A DNA stretch of 64,000 nucleotides, from NCBI RefSeq assembly GCF_020179755.1, contig NZ_JAIUCY010000010.1, positions 106,024 to 170,023 of the forward strand, given 5' to 3'. Positions 26,659-34,523 of the stretch are shown here, piece after piece; position 1 is the first letter of the stretch, and each line of letters opens with the position of its first letter. The position numbers and the translations under genes are program-made. The notes beneath the pieces are model-generated. The model worked only from the letters and a program-made list of their open reading frames with translations, did not search any database and was not told the origin of the DNA. Origin of the DNA: Herbaspirillum sp. alder98. GTDB lineage: Bacteria > Pseudomonadota > Gammaproteobacteria > Burkholderiales > Burkholderiaceae_D.

Positions 26659-27546
26659 TTAGCTGGACGGCAGCGTGATGCCGGGGAAGATCTTGATCAC
26701 GGCAGAATCGTCTTCGCCGCCATGTCCGGCGCTGGACGCCATCATGTACATCTGGTGGGCCGCGGCCGATAGCGGCAGCGGAAATTTGCTTTGCCGCGCG
26801 GTATCGAGCACCAGGCCCAGATCCTTGACGAAGATATCCACCGCCGACAGCGGGGTGTAGTCGCCGTTGAGAATATGTGGCACGCGATTTTCGAACATCC
26901 ACGAGTTGCCGGCGCTATGGGTGATGACCTCATACAGCGCCGCCGGATCGACCCCTTCGCGCAAGCCGAGGGCCATCGCTTCGGCCGTGACCGCAACATG
27001 CACGCCGGCCAGCAGCTGGTTGATCAGCTTGATCTTCGAGCCGATGCCGTGGGCCTCTCCCAGCCGATAGACCTTGCCGGCCATGCCCTTGAGCACGTCG
27101 TCGACTTTCGCGTATACCTCGGCCGGGCCAGAGGTCATCATGGTCATCTCGCCGGAAGCGGCGCGGGCGGCGCCACCGGACACCGGCGCGTCCAGCAGCA
27201 GCAATCCCTGCTGCGCCAATCGCTGCGCCAGGGCGACCGAAAACTCGGGCGCCACGGTGGCGCTCGAGATCACGACACTGCCTGGCTTGAGACCATGGAC
27301 GGCGCCCTTGTCACCAAACAGCACTTCTTCGGTCTGGGCCGCATTCACCACCAGGGTGATGACCACGTCAACGGCCGCGCCCAATTCTGCCGGACTGGCG
27401 CTGGCCACGCCACCGGCAGCAGCGAACTTGTTCAGCGCTTCCGCGCGCACATCGAAGGCGTGCACATTGAAGCCGGCCCGCAATAGCGAACTGGCGACGC
27501 CATAACCCATGGCACCCAGGCCGATCACGCCAACATTTCTTGCCAT
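26659..27546 (-). CDS. Beta-hydroxyacid dehydrogenase, L-threonate dehydrogenase-like
   Basis: A 295-aa member of the 3-hydroxyisobutyrate dehydrogenase family. The NAD-binding start is VGVIGLGAMGYGVASSLLRAGFNVHAFDVR; the substrate loop reads LLDAPVSGGAARAASGEMTMMTSG and the catalytic Lys lies in GIGSKIKLINQLL. The overall pattern, including SWMFENRVPHILNGDYTPLSAVDIFVKDLGLVLD, fits LtnD, which makes 2-oxo-tetronate from L-threonate. The usual downstream genes (DUF1537 kinase otnK, otnC, otnI) are not in the window, so the assignment is by similarity only. Good ribosome site GGAGA. Confidence 0.78.
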   Translation of the reverse strand: MARNVGVIGLGAMGYGVASSLLRAGFNVHAFDVRAEALNKFAAAGGVASASPAELGAAVDVVITLVVNAAQTEEVLFGDKGAVHGLKPGSVVISSATVAPEFSVALAQRLAQQGLLLLDAPVSGGAARAASGEMTMMTSGPAEVYAKVDDVLKGMAGKVYRLGEAHGIGSKIKLINQLLAGVHVAVTAEAMALGLREGVDPAALYEVITHSAGNSWMFENRVPHILNGDYTPLSAVDIFVKDLGLVLDTARQSKFPLPLSAAAHQMYMMASSAGHGGEDDSAVIKIFPGITLPSS

Positions 27547-27729
27547 CTTGTTGTCTCCATTTGTTGTTTTGACCGTCGCAGGAAATGCAGATGCCGTCCC
27601 CGACAGCGGTTGATGAGGCGAGGCCGGTATTGCGGATTCGCATTCATGTCAGGGCATCATATAAATTTATTCCCCATCCAAGTATCAAGAATTTGATCCC
27701 GATAGGTGAAAATAAATAAGCCACCGCAC

Positions 27730-28650
27730 TTATTCTGGTCTGCTGGTATCAGTCTTGCGACTACCCTTGGCGAGACTTTTTTCATTGAGATGCTCTTGCA
27801 GGAACTCGATGAATCGTTGCGTTTTTGCCGGTAGCAGACGGGTCTCCGTGAGGGCATAGACGGGTGTCGGGTTCCCCGCCCACTGGGGCAGGATCTGCCG
27901 CAGCCGGCCGGCAGCGACGTCTTCCTGCACTATCTCCCTGGGTAGCATGATCACGCCCAGGTCGAGTGTGGCCAGACGCCGGGCCATGCCGACGCTATTT
28001 ATCTGAAATCTGCCACCGACCTCCACGTCGATGTTCTCGCCCGCGCGATGCAGTGACCATTTTCCCGATTTGGAAAAACCCAGGCATTCGTGTTTCGACA
28101 AATCAGCCGGTGTCGCAGGTTCGCCCGAGATGTCGAGGTAGCGAGGGGAGGCATAGACCTGCACCGACAACCGTGCGAGCTGGCGCGCGATCAGGGCTGA
28201 GTTGGGCAGTTCTCCCATGCGGATGGCGACATCGAAAGGTTCGGTCACCAGGTCCACGCGGCGTGGCGTCAGATCGAAATCAAAGCTGATTCCAGGATAG
28301 CGACGCGAGAATTCGGCGATCAGCGGGGCCAGATAGACGGTCGCAAAGTCGACCGGGAAAGATGCCCGCAACAGGCCACTGGGTTGCGCGAGCATTTCAC
28401 CCAATTGCTCATGGGCAATGCGTGCCTCATCAACGATGCGCCGGCATCGATCGTAGTAAAGCCGCCCGGCCTCGGTCAGTTCGACCTTGCGGGTGGTTCG
28501 GTGCAGCAGGCGCAAGCCGATGGCTTTCTCCAGCGCGCTGATTCTTCGCGAAAGGGTTGAGTTGGGGACGCCTGTGGCATCGGCCGCCTTGCGAAAGCTC
28601 ATGACACTGGCAACCTCGATGAACAAGGCCATGTCGTTCAGTAACTCCAT
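27730..28650 (-). CDS. LysR-family regulator of the OYE-pirin-isochorismatase operon
   Basis: A 306-aa LysR protein with the HTH region FIEVASVMSFRKAADATGVPNSTLSRRISALEKAIGLRLLHRTTRKVELTEAGR (DsdA/AaeR-like branch common in proteobacteria) and an effector domain from about residue 90. Divergent from the Old Yellow Enzyme gene with a 191-base gap that contains two ATTAATC repeats 40 bp apart. Probably activates the three-gene operon in response to an electrophilic or quinone-like compound. Confidence 0.88.
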   Translation of the reverse strand: MELLNDMALFIEVASVMSFRKAADATGVPNSTLSRRISALEKAIGLRLLHRTTRKVELTEAGRLYYDRCRRIVDEARIAHEQLGEMLAQPSGLLRASFPVDFATVYLAPLIAEFSRRYPGISFDFDLTPRRVDLVTEPFDVAIRMGELPNSALIARQLARLSVQVYASPRYLDISGEPATPADLSKHECLGFSKSGKWSLHRAGENIDVEVGGRFQINSVGMARRLATLDLGVIMLPREIVQEDVAAGRLRQILPQWAGNPTPVYALTETRLLPAKTQRFIEFLQEHLNEKSLAKGSRKTDTSRPE

Positions 28651-28666
28651 CTTATTGTCCCATTTA

Positions 28667-28716
28667 TGGATTAATCATTTCCAATCTACCACCTTTATCT
28701 CCTAAATGAATTAATC
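28667..28716. promoter_or_regulatory. Direct repeats TGGATTAATC / TGAATTAATC in the LysR-OYE gap
   Basis: TGGATTAATC (28667-28676) and TGAATTAATC (28707-28716) differ at one base and are spaced 40 bp start to start. Each contains the palindrome ATTAAT. They sit 17-66 bases upstream of the LysR start and are candidates for its binding sites. Confidence 0.45.
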
Positions 28717-28841
28717 GAAGATGCATCCATCGCATCACGCAGTGAACTCAGCCGAAGGAAGAAAAAGCGCTGATGTGAATACTTTCAAGTCGCATCTGGT
28801 CGTTCGCCGTTTCGGCCTTCACTAACAAAAAGGATTTCATC

Positions 28842-29912
28842 ATGAGCAAGCTTCTTACCCCTGTTCGTATCGGCCGCATCATTGCGCCTAACCGCCTCGT
28901 CATGGCGCCCATGACCCGCTCGCGTGCTGCCGATGACGGCGTGCCCGGCGATATCACCCTGACTTACTATGCTCAACGTGCCAGCGCAGGCCTGATCATC
29001 ACGGAAGGCGTCTTTCCTGCTGCGCTCGGCAAGGGCTATGTCCACACCCCCGGTATCGCCACCGATGCACAAGTCGCGGCCTGGAAGAAGATCGCCGAAG
29101 CCGTGCATGCTCGCGGTGGCCGCATTTTCATGCAGCTGATGCATAGCGGTCGCATTTCCCACCCGACGCTGCTGGATGGTGAAACACCGGTGGCGCCCTC
29201 TGCGATCAAGCCCGAAGGGCAGGCCTGGACCAGCGCCGGCCAGGTCGACTATGTCACGCCACGTGAGCTGGCCCTGGCCGAGATCCCCGCTGTGATCAGC
29301 GAATTCCGCGCGGCTACCCGCCGCGCCATCGAGGCAGGCTTCGACGGCGTCGAACTGCACAGCGCATCTGGTTATCTGCCGGAGCAATTCCTGTCGTCGG
29401 GCAGCAATCATCGCCAGGATCAATATGGCGGGTCGGTCGAAAACCGCAGCCGATTCGTGCTGGAGGTGCTGGAGGCGATGGTGGCCGAAGCCGGTGGCGA
29501 CCGCGTCGGCATCAAGATCTCGCCGGAGATGAACTACAACAGCATCACCGATGCTGATCCCCAGGCTACCTACACCTTTCTGGTCAAGAACCTGGCCAGG
29601 TTCAAGCTGGCTTATCTGCATGTCGCCCTGTTCGGCGCCAAGACCGACTATCACGGCGTGCTGCGTCCATTGTTCGATGGCACCTACCTGATGGGAAGCG
29701 GCCTGACACAGGAAAGCGCCGAAGCGGCTGTGTCGGCTGGCAATGCAGACGCCGCCGTATTCGGCAGCGCCTTCCTGGCCAACCCGGATCTGCCGGAGCG
29801 CTTCCGCACCGGCGCCGCCTTGAATACGCCTGACCGCAACACCTTCTTTGCGCCTCCCACTGCCCAGGGATATATCGACTATCCGGCCCTGGCCGTCGGT
29901 GGCGCCGTTTAA
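28842..29912 (+). CDS. NADH:flavin oxidoreductase, Old Yellow Enzyme family
   Basis: A 356-aa FMN-dependent TIM-barrel ene-reductase (NemA/XenA-like), cytoplasmic. Motifs: NRLVMAPMTRSRA, QLMHSGRISHP, SNHRQDQYGGSVENRSRFVLEV and the FMN phosphate region around GSGLTQESAEAAVSAGNADAAVFG. At the active-site pair that normally reads His-x-x-Asn or His-x-x-His this protein has LHSASGYLPEQF, i.e. Ser in the second position, which may alter substrate binding. Good ribosome site AAGGA. First gene of an operon with pirin and isochorismatase-family genes; likely role is detoxification of unsaturated carbonyls or nitroesters. Confidence 0.88.
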   Translation: MSKLLTPVRIGRIIAPNRLVMAPMTRSRAADDGVPGDITLTYYAQRASAGLIITEGVFPAALGKGYVHTPGIATDAQVAAWKKIAEAVHARGGRIFMQLMHSGRISHPTLLDGETPVAPSAIKPEGQAWTSAGQVDYVTPRELALAEIPAVISEFRAATRRAIEAGFDGVELHSASGYLPEQFLSSGSNHRQDQYGGSVENRSRFVLEVLEAMVAEAGGDRVGIKISPEMNYNSITDADPQATYTFLVKNLARFKLAYLHVALFGAKTDYHGVLRPLFDGTYLMGSGLTQESAEAAVSAGNADAAVFGSAFLANPDLPERFRTGAALNTPDRNTFFAPPTAQGYIDYPALAVGGAV

Positions 29913-29942
29913 AACATCCGACACCAAGAAAGGAAGATGGCG

Positions 29943-30770
29943 ATGAATACCACCATCACGCGCATGCAACGCGCCAACCGCGGCAGCGACTTCCGCGCTT
30001 ATCGGCTGCATGCATCAGAGTCGTCGCAACTCGACCCATTCATGGGGATCGACCACGCCTGGATGAGCGCGCCGACGTTCCCGCCGCATCCGCATGCCGG
30101 CTTCTCGGCCGTGACTTACCTGTTCCTCGATTCGGAGACGGGCATCGTCAATCGCGATTCCCGTGGCAACAAGAACCTGATCGAACCGGGGGGCTTGCAT
30201 TGGACTGCTGCGGGCTACGGCGTCATTCATGAAGAGAATCCGGCCGTGCTCGGCAGTACCACGCACCTGCTGCAGATATTCGTCAATCTGCCCGAGGCCA
30301 CGCAGGACGCAGCACCCTTCGCGTTGACGCTGGCGCCGCAGGATGTGCCAGTGGTGCAACGGCCAGGGGCACGCATTCGTGTCCCGCTGGGCAGCTTTGG
30401 CGATGTTCGTTCTCCCTTGAATCCTCCTACCGAGGTGACGTTGCTGGACATTACGCTGCAAGCTGGCGCCGAACTGGAAATTGCAGTGCCCGCAGGTCGG
30501 CGCGCATTCTTCATGCCGATCTTCGGCAGTGCCGAGCTCGATGGACAGGTATTCGGCCTCGATGATCTCGGTGCACCGATTCTGCCGACGTCAAGCACCG
30601 CAGCCAGCCACAAACTGGTCGCCAGGGGGCAGGGCGCGAAGATCGCAGCATTCATCGGGGAACCGTTACATCAACCCGTACTTTCCAATGGCCCCATGGC
30701 CTTTGCCAGTCGGGAAAAGTTGAACGCGGCAGCTGCCGCTTATCACCGTGGCGAGATGGGCTCGTTGTAA
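29943..30770 (+). CDS. Pirin family protein
   Basis: A 275-aa bicupin. The N-terminal cupin has HPHAGFSAVTYLF and the second metal-binding piece WTAAGYGVIHEE, matching the three His and one Glu that bind iron in pirins; several pirins have quercetinase activity. Two in-frame ATGs lie at 29937 and 29943; AAAGGAAG ends one base before the first, so the second has the better spacing. Follows the Old Yellow Enzyme gene by 30 bases and is probably cotranscribed with it in an electrophile/aromatic stress operon. Confidence 0.87.
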   Translation: MNTTITRMQRANRGSDFRAYRLHASESSQLDPFMGIDHAWMSAPTFPPHPHAGFSAVTYLFLDSETGIVNRDSRGNKNLIEPGGLHWTAAGYGVIHEENPAVLGSTTHLLQIFVNLPEATQDAAPFALTLAPQDVPVVQRPGARIRVPLGSFGDVRSPLNPPTEVTLLDITLQAGAELEIAVPAGRRAFFMPIFGSAELDGQVFGLDDLGAPILPTSSTAASHKLVARGQGAKIAAFIGEPLHQPVLSNGPMAFASREKLNAAAAAYHRGEMGSL

Positions 30771-30833
30771 CAGGCGGCCACACGCATCGGGGCGACGCGC
30801 TTGTTCGCCCCAAAACATTAAAGGAGAACCACC

Positions 30834-31439
30834 ATGAAAGTAGAACGCTTTACGGCTGAAAATTCGGCCCTGCTGCTGATCGATCACCAGGTCGGCACCA
30901 TGCAACTGATCAAGAACATCGACACCGCGCTCGCGGCCAGCCAGTCGATCGCGCTGGCCAAGATGGCCAGGATTCTCAACCTGCCGGTCGTGATCACATC
31001 CAGTCAGGAAGACAACGCCCAGGGCCCGATTCTTCCCGAGATTGCCAACATCCTGCCGCAAGCCCACGCCGCTCGCATCAAGCGTCCTGGCGTAGTCAAC
31101 GCCTGGGCCTATGCCGACTTCCGCGATGCCGTGATTGCCACCGGCCGCAAGAACCTGATCATGGCTGGCGTGACCACTGACGTGTGCCTGATCTTCCCCG
31201 CCATCGACGCCGCGCTGGAAGGCTTCAATGTGCAAGCCGTGATGGATGCCTCGGGATCGCCCAGCGGTCTGTCGGAAGAATTATCGCGCCAGCGCATGCA
31301 TGATGCCGGCGTCGTGTTGACCGCCACCAATACCCTGATGGCCGAAATCGCCCAGGATTGGTCCACGCCGAATGGCCAGCAGCTCATTAGCTTGTTGTTC
31401 ACTGACGTCTTTCCGGCGCTCGGGGCGTCGATTTCCTGA
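30834..31439 (+). CDS. Isochorismatase-family cysteine hydrolase (YcaC-like)
   Basis: A 201-aa hydrolase with the Asp-Lys-Cys triad of the family: Asp17 in LLLIDHQVG, a Lys near residue 83 in RIKRPGVVNAWAY and Cys118 in AGVTTDVCLIF, with the adjacent cis-peptide region GVTT. YcaC-like members act on amides or unknown small molecules and form octamers. Strong ribosome site AAAGGAGAA. Third gene of the Old Yellow Enzyme-pirin operon. Confidence 0.87.
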   Translation: MKVERFTAENSALLLIDHQVGTMQLIKNIDTALAASQSIALAKMARILNLPVVITSSQEDNAQGPILPEIANILPQAHAARIKRPGVVNAWAYADFRDAVIATGRKNLIMAGVTTDVCLIFPAIDAALEGFNVQAVMDASGSPSGLSEELSRQRMHDAGVVLTATNTLMAEIAQDWSTPNGQQLISLLFTDVFPALGASIS

Positions 31440-31549
31440 GCCGGGGCGCTGTTTCGCGGCAGGTTCGGCAACAACGCGGACAGCGCAGGTGAATCCGGTC
31501 GTTCTCTGTCTCATAACTTTCACCTATCTTTCAGGCGGCTTCATCCACA

Positions 31550-32533
31550 ATGACAGGTATCCGACCTGACAAGGTGAAAAAGCTAAACATGGGACGCCAC
31601 GTTACCCTTCTGCAGTCGCTTCATCTCACACCAATCAAGTTGGCGGAGATCCTGCTCTGGGTAACGCCGGCCATCTGGTCTTCCAATTACATCATTGCGC
31701 GTAGTGCCGTTGACGTTGTTCCACCAAATACGCTTGCGTTCGGACGTTGGCTGGTTGCGTTGATGTTGATGCTGCCGCTGGTGTGGCGCGAACGCAGTAA
31801 CCTGGTCACACATGCACCACGAGAATGGAAGCAGTTGCTGACCTTTGGTGCGTTAGGAACCTGGATCTGCGGTTCATTTCCGTATATCGCCGGTTACACC
31901 ACGTCAGCCACGAACATCGCGCTGATTTATTCGGCCGCACCGGTTGGCATCACACTGATCGGAAGTTATTTGCTCAGGGAAAAGCTGACGGTGCGCCAGC
32001 GGCTTGGGATGTTATTCGCCATCGCCGGGCTGTTATTCATCATATCCAAGGGCAGACTCGAATTGCTGCTGGGCATCCGCTTTGTGGCAGGGGATTTGTG
32101 GGTGGTCGCGGCGACCGTCGCCTGGGTCGGCTTCTCGTTGTTGCAGCAGTGGTGGAAAACTAGCCTGACACCGGTGCAGCGCCTCTTTGGAAGCACAATG
32201 GCTGGGCTGGTCATTCTGCTTCCATTTACCGTTTATGAAGCAACTGCATCCGATGCATGGCTGACACCGCATGCGCTCCTGTTGATTTTCATCGCCGGGC
32301 TGGTGCCTGGCTTGATGGCTTATCTGGCCTATACCTTCATGTTGAGTCAATTAGGTGCGACGCGTACCGCACTGGTGCTTTACCTCGGGCCGATCTATGC
32401 GGCAGTGGCGGCGTGGATGGTGCTGGGCGAAGCCCCGCAATGGTTTCATGCCGTTGGCGCCGCCCTGGTCTTGCCGAGCATCTATCTATCTTCGCGACGG
32501 GGCAGGCTTCAGCAGGATAAGCAAGATGACTGA
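31550..32533 (+). CDS. EamA/DMT-family metabolite exporter
   Basis: A 327-aa inner-membrane protein with ten hydrophobic segments in two EamA repeats. Repeat one spans WVTPAIWSSNYIIARSAVDVVPPNTLAFGRW, with TSATNIALIYSAAPVGITLIGSYLLREKL; repeat two starts near VAGDLWVVAATVAWVGFSLLQQWW and ends with LGATRTALVLYLGPIYAAVAAWMVLGE. Family members export amino acids or metabolites. The start is unclear (ATG 31550 or ATG 31589; neither has a good ribosome site). Separated from the preceding operon by 110 bases. Confidence 0.85.
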   Translation: MTGIRPDKVKKLNMGRHVTLLQSLHLTPIKLAEILLWVTPAIWSSNYIIARSAVDVVPPNTLAFGRWLVALMLMLPLVWRERSNLVTHAPREWKQLLTFGALGTWICGSFPYIAGYTTSATNIALIYSAAPVGITLIGSYLLREKLTVRQRLGMLFAIAGLLFIISKGRLELLLGIRFVAGDLWVVAATVAWVGFSLLQQWWKTSLTPVQRLFGSTMAGLVILLPFTVYEATASDAWLTPHALLLIFIAGLVPGLMAYLAYTFMLSQLGATRTALVLYLGPIYAAVAAWMVLGEAPQWFHAVGAALVLPSIYLSSRRGRLQQDKQDD

Positions 32534-32644
32534 AGCGGGCCATTTCAGTGAAATGACCCTTTTGTGAAGCGCGGGATGGACTCTCCGAAGCCCTACGGGG
32601 CGGCCAGGAGCCCCCAATCCGCTTGCCGCCCCCGTTTAATTAGC

Positions 32645-33649
32645 TTACTTGAGCCAAGTCTTGATGCGCTCGCGCAGCACCTCGCAGCTGATGCCGTAGC
32701 GGTCATGCAGGGTCGGCAGCGCACCGGCATCCAGAAATGCATCGGGCAAGCCAGCCATCTCGAAACCGGCCGGCTGCACGCGATTGCGCATCAACGTGGT
32801 GGCGACGATTTCGCCAAGTCCGCCAATGACGGAGTGGTTCTCGGCGACCACGACCAGGCGACTCTTCTTTTTGACCTGTTCCAGAACGGTAGCCTCGTCG
32901 AATGGCTTGATGGTCGGGCAATGCAAAACGCCGACGCTGACGTTGTCAGCCTCTAATGCTTTCGCCACTTCCAACGCACGCATGGTCATGAATCCACTGG
33001 AGATGATGAGGACATCGTTACCGTCGCGAAGCTCCTTGGCCTTGCCAAGCTCAAACTGGTAGTCGTACTCGTCCAGCACCAGCGGCACATTGCCACGTGC
33101 CAGGCGCATGTAGACCGGGCCCTTATGCGCCGCAATCTGCGGGACTGCCTGCTCCAGCTCCAATGCGTCGCAAGGGTCAACGATGGTCATGCCCGGAATG
33201 GCACGCATCATTGCCAGGTCTTCGGTGGCCTGGTGGCTGGGGCCATAGCCGGTCGTCAGTCCTGGCAGCGCGCAGCAAATCTTTACGTTGAGGTTTTCTT
33301 CAGCGATGACCTGGTGAATGAAGTCATAGGCACGACGGGTGGCGAAGACAGCGTAGGTGGTGGCGAATGGAATCAAACCTTCTTTCGCCATGCCGCCGGC
33401 GGCCGCCATCAGCAGCTGCTCAGCCATCCCCATCTGGAAGAAGCGCTCCGGGTAGGCTCGTTGAAAGAGATGCAGGTCCGTGTATTTCGCCAGGTCGGCG
33501 GTCAAGCCGACGATTTCAGGACGATTTGCTGCATAGTCGACCAGCGCCTTCCCGAACGGAGCTGCTTGAACCCGCTGTCCTTCGGCAGCGATAGACGCAA
33601 TCATCGCCGACGTAGTCAGGCGCGGCTTCTTTTCGGCTACGGTATTCAT
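32645..33649 (-). CDS. Transketolase, C-terminal (pyrimidine-binding) subunit
   Basis: A 334-aa protein equal to the second half of a transketolase: Pyr domain with GLTADLAKYTDL, ERFFQMGMAEQLLMAAAGGMA (the catalytic Glu in MAEQ), PGLTTGYGPSHQATEDLAMMRAIPGMTIVDPCD, followed by the C-terminal domain (DVLIISSGFMTMRALEVAK, VAENHSVIGGLG). Its ATG overlaps the stop of the N-terminal subunit (ATGA), so the halves are translationally coupled and form a heteromer with the thiamine diphosphate site at the interface. Last gene of the TRAP-SDR operon. Confidence 0.9.
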   Translation of the reverse strand: MNTVAEKKPRLTTSAMIASIAAEGQRVQAAPFGKALVDYAANRPEIVGLTADLAKYTDLHLFQRAYPERFFQMGMAEQLLMAAAGGMAKEGLIPFATTYAVFATRRAYDFIHQVIAEENLNVKICCALPGLTTGYGPSHQATEDLAMMRAIPGMTIVDPCDALELEQAVPQIAAHKGPVYMRLARGNVPLVLDEYDYQFELGKAKELRDGNDVLIISSGFMTMRALEVAKALEADNVSVGVLHCPTIKPFDEATVLEQVKKKSRLVVVAENHSVIGGLGEIVATTLMRNRVQPAGFEMAGLPDAFLDAGALPTLHDRYGISCEVLRERIKTWLK

Positions 33650-34491
33650 GCTTGATTTCCTTGGTGGTAGGTCTGGTCAAGAATGTGCAGCGCTTGCTGC
33701 CATTCAGGCGGGTCAACGCGGATGAAGTGGTTCTTCTCGCGCTGCTCGAGAAACGGGACGCCCTTGCCCATGAGAGTGTCGAACAGGATCACGCGGGGCT
33801 TTGCTTCGGTCAGTCGGCGTGCCACGTCGAAGGACTTCACGACTGCGCCCAGGTCATTGCCGTCCACGCGTTGCACGTGCCATCCGAAGGATGCCCACTT
33901 TTCGGCCAATGGCTCGAATCCCATGATCTTGCTGGACGGGCCGTCGGCCTGCTGGTTGTTGATGTCGACCAGGCAGATGAGATTATCCAGTTGATGATGA
34001 GCGGCGCCCATGGCGGCCTCCCAGGTCGCACCTTCATCCAGTTCTCCGTCCGACATGGAGTTATAGACGAAAGCGGGATTCTTCTGATAGCGCAGGCCCA
34101 GGGCCATGCCAACGCCAATGGCGAGGCCTTGACCCAACGACCCCCCCGAGATTTCCATGCCCGGCGTATAGGTCGCCATACCGGACATGGGCAGCCGGCT
34201 GTCGTCGCTGCCGTAGGTCTCCAATTCTGCCTCGGGAACGATGCCAGCTTCGATCAATGCGGCATAGGCTGCAATCGCATAGTGGCCATGCGATAACAGG
34301 AAGCGGTCGCGGCCTTCCCATTCCGGTTCGGCGGGGCGCAGCGACATGGCGTGCTTGTAGGCGACGGCCAACACGTCGGCCCAGCCCAGCGCCTGGCCGA
34401 TATAGCCTTGCCCTTGCACTTCGCCCATGCGAACGGCAAAGCGGCGGATTCGATATGCGCTCTCGCGCAAAATTGCCAGATTTTCAGACAT
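33646..34491 (-). CDS. Transketolase, N-terminal (diphosphate-binding) subunit
   Basis: A 281-aa protein equal to the first half of a transketolase. It holds the thiamine diphosphate motif SDGELDEGATWEAAMGAAHHQLDNLICLVDINN (GDG-type start, NN end), the early His in LLSHGHYAIAAYAAL and GGSLGQGLAIGVGMALG. Good ribosome site AAGGA. Split transketolases of this type often act on unusual substrates rather than in the pentose phosphate pathway. The operon contains no sugar kinase, so the donor may be an unphosphorylated ketose or 2-keto acid. Confidence 0.9.
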   Translation of the reverse strand: MSENLAILRESAYRIRRFAVRMGEVQGQGYIGQALGWADVLAVAYKHAMSLRPAEPEWEGRDRFLLSHGHYAIAAYAALIEAGIVPEAELETYGSDDSRLPMSGMATYTPGMEISGGSLGQGLAIGVGMALGLRYQKNPAFVYNSMSDGELDEGATWEAAMGAAHHQLDNLICLVDINNQQADGPSSKIMGFEPLAEKWASFGWHVQRVDGNDLGAVVKSFDVARRLTEAKPRVILFDTLMGKGVPFLEQREKNHFIRVDPPEWQQALHILDQTYHQGNQA

Positions 34492-34523
34492 GAGAGTCCT
34501 TTATTAGATGAAGACGTAATGGT

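Noticed and set aside
28785..30011. A 408-codon leftward frame opposite the Old Yellow Enzyme gene
   Set aside because: Antisense shadow; the + strand protein has all family motifs and a good ribosome site.
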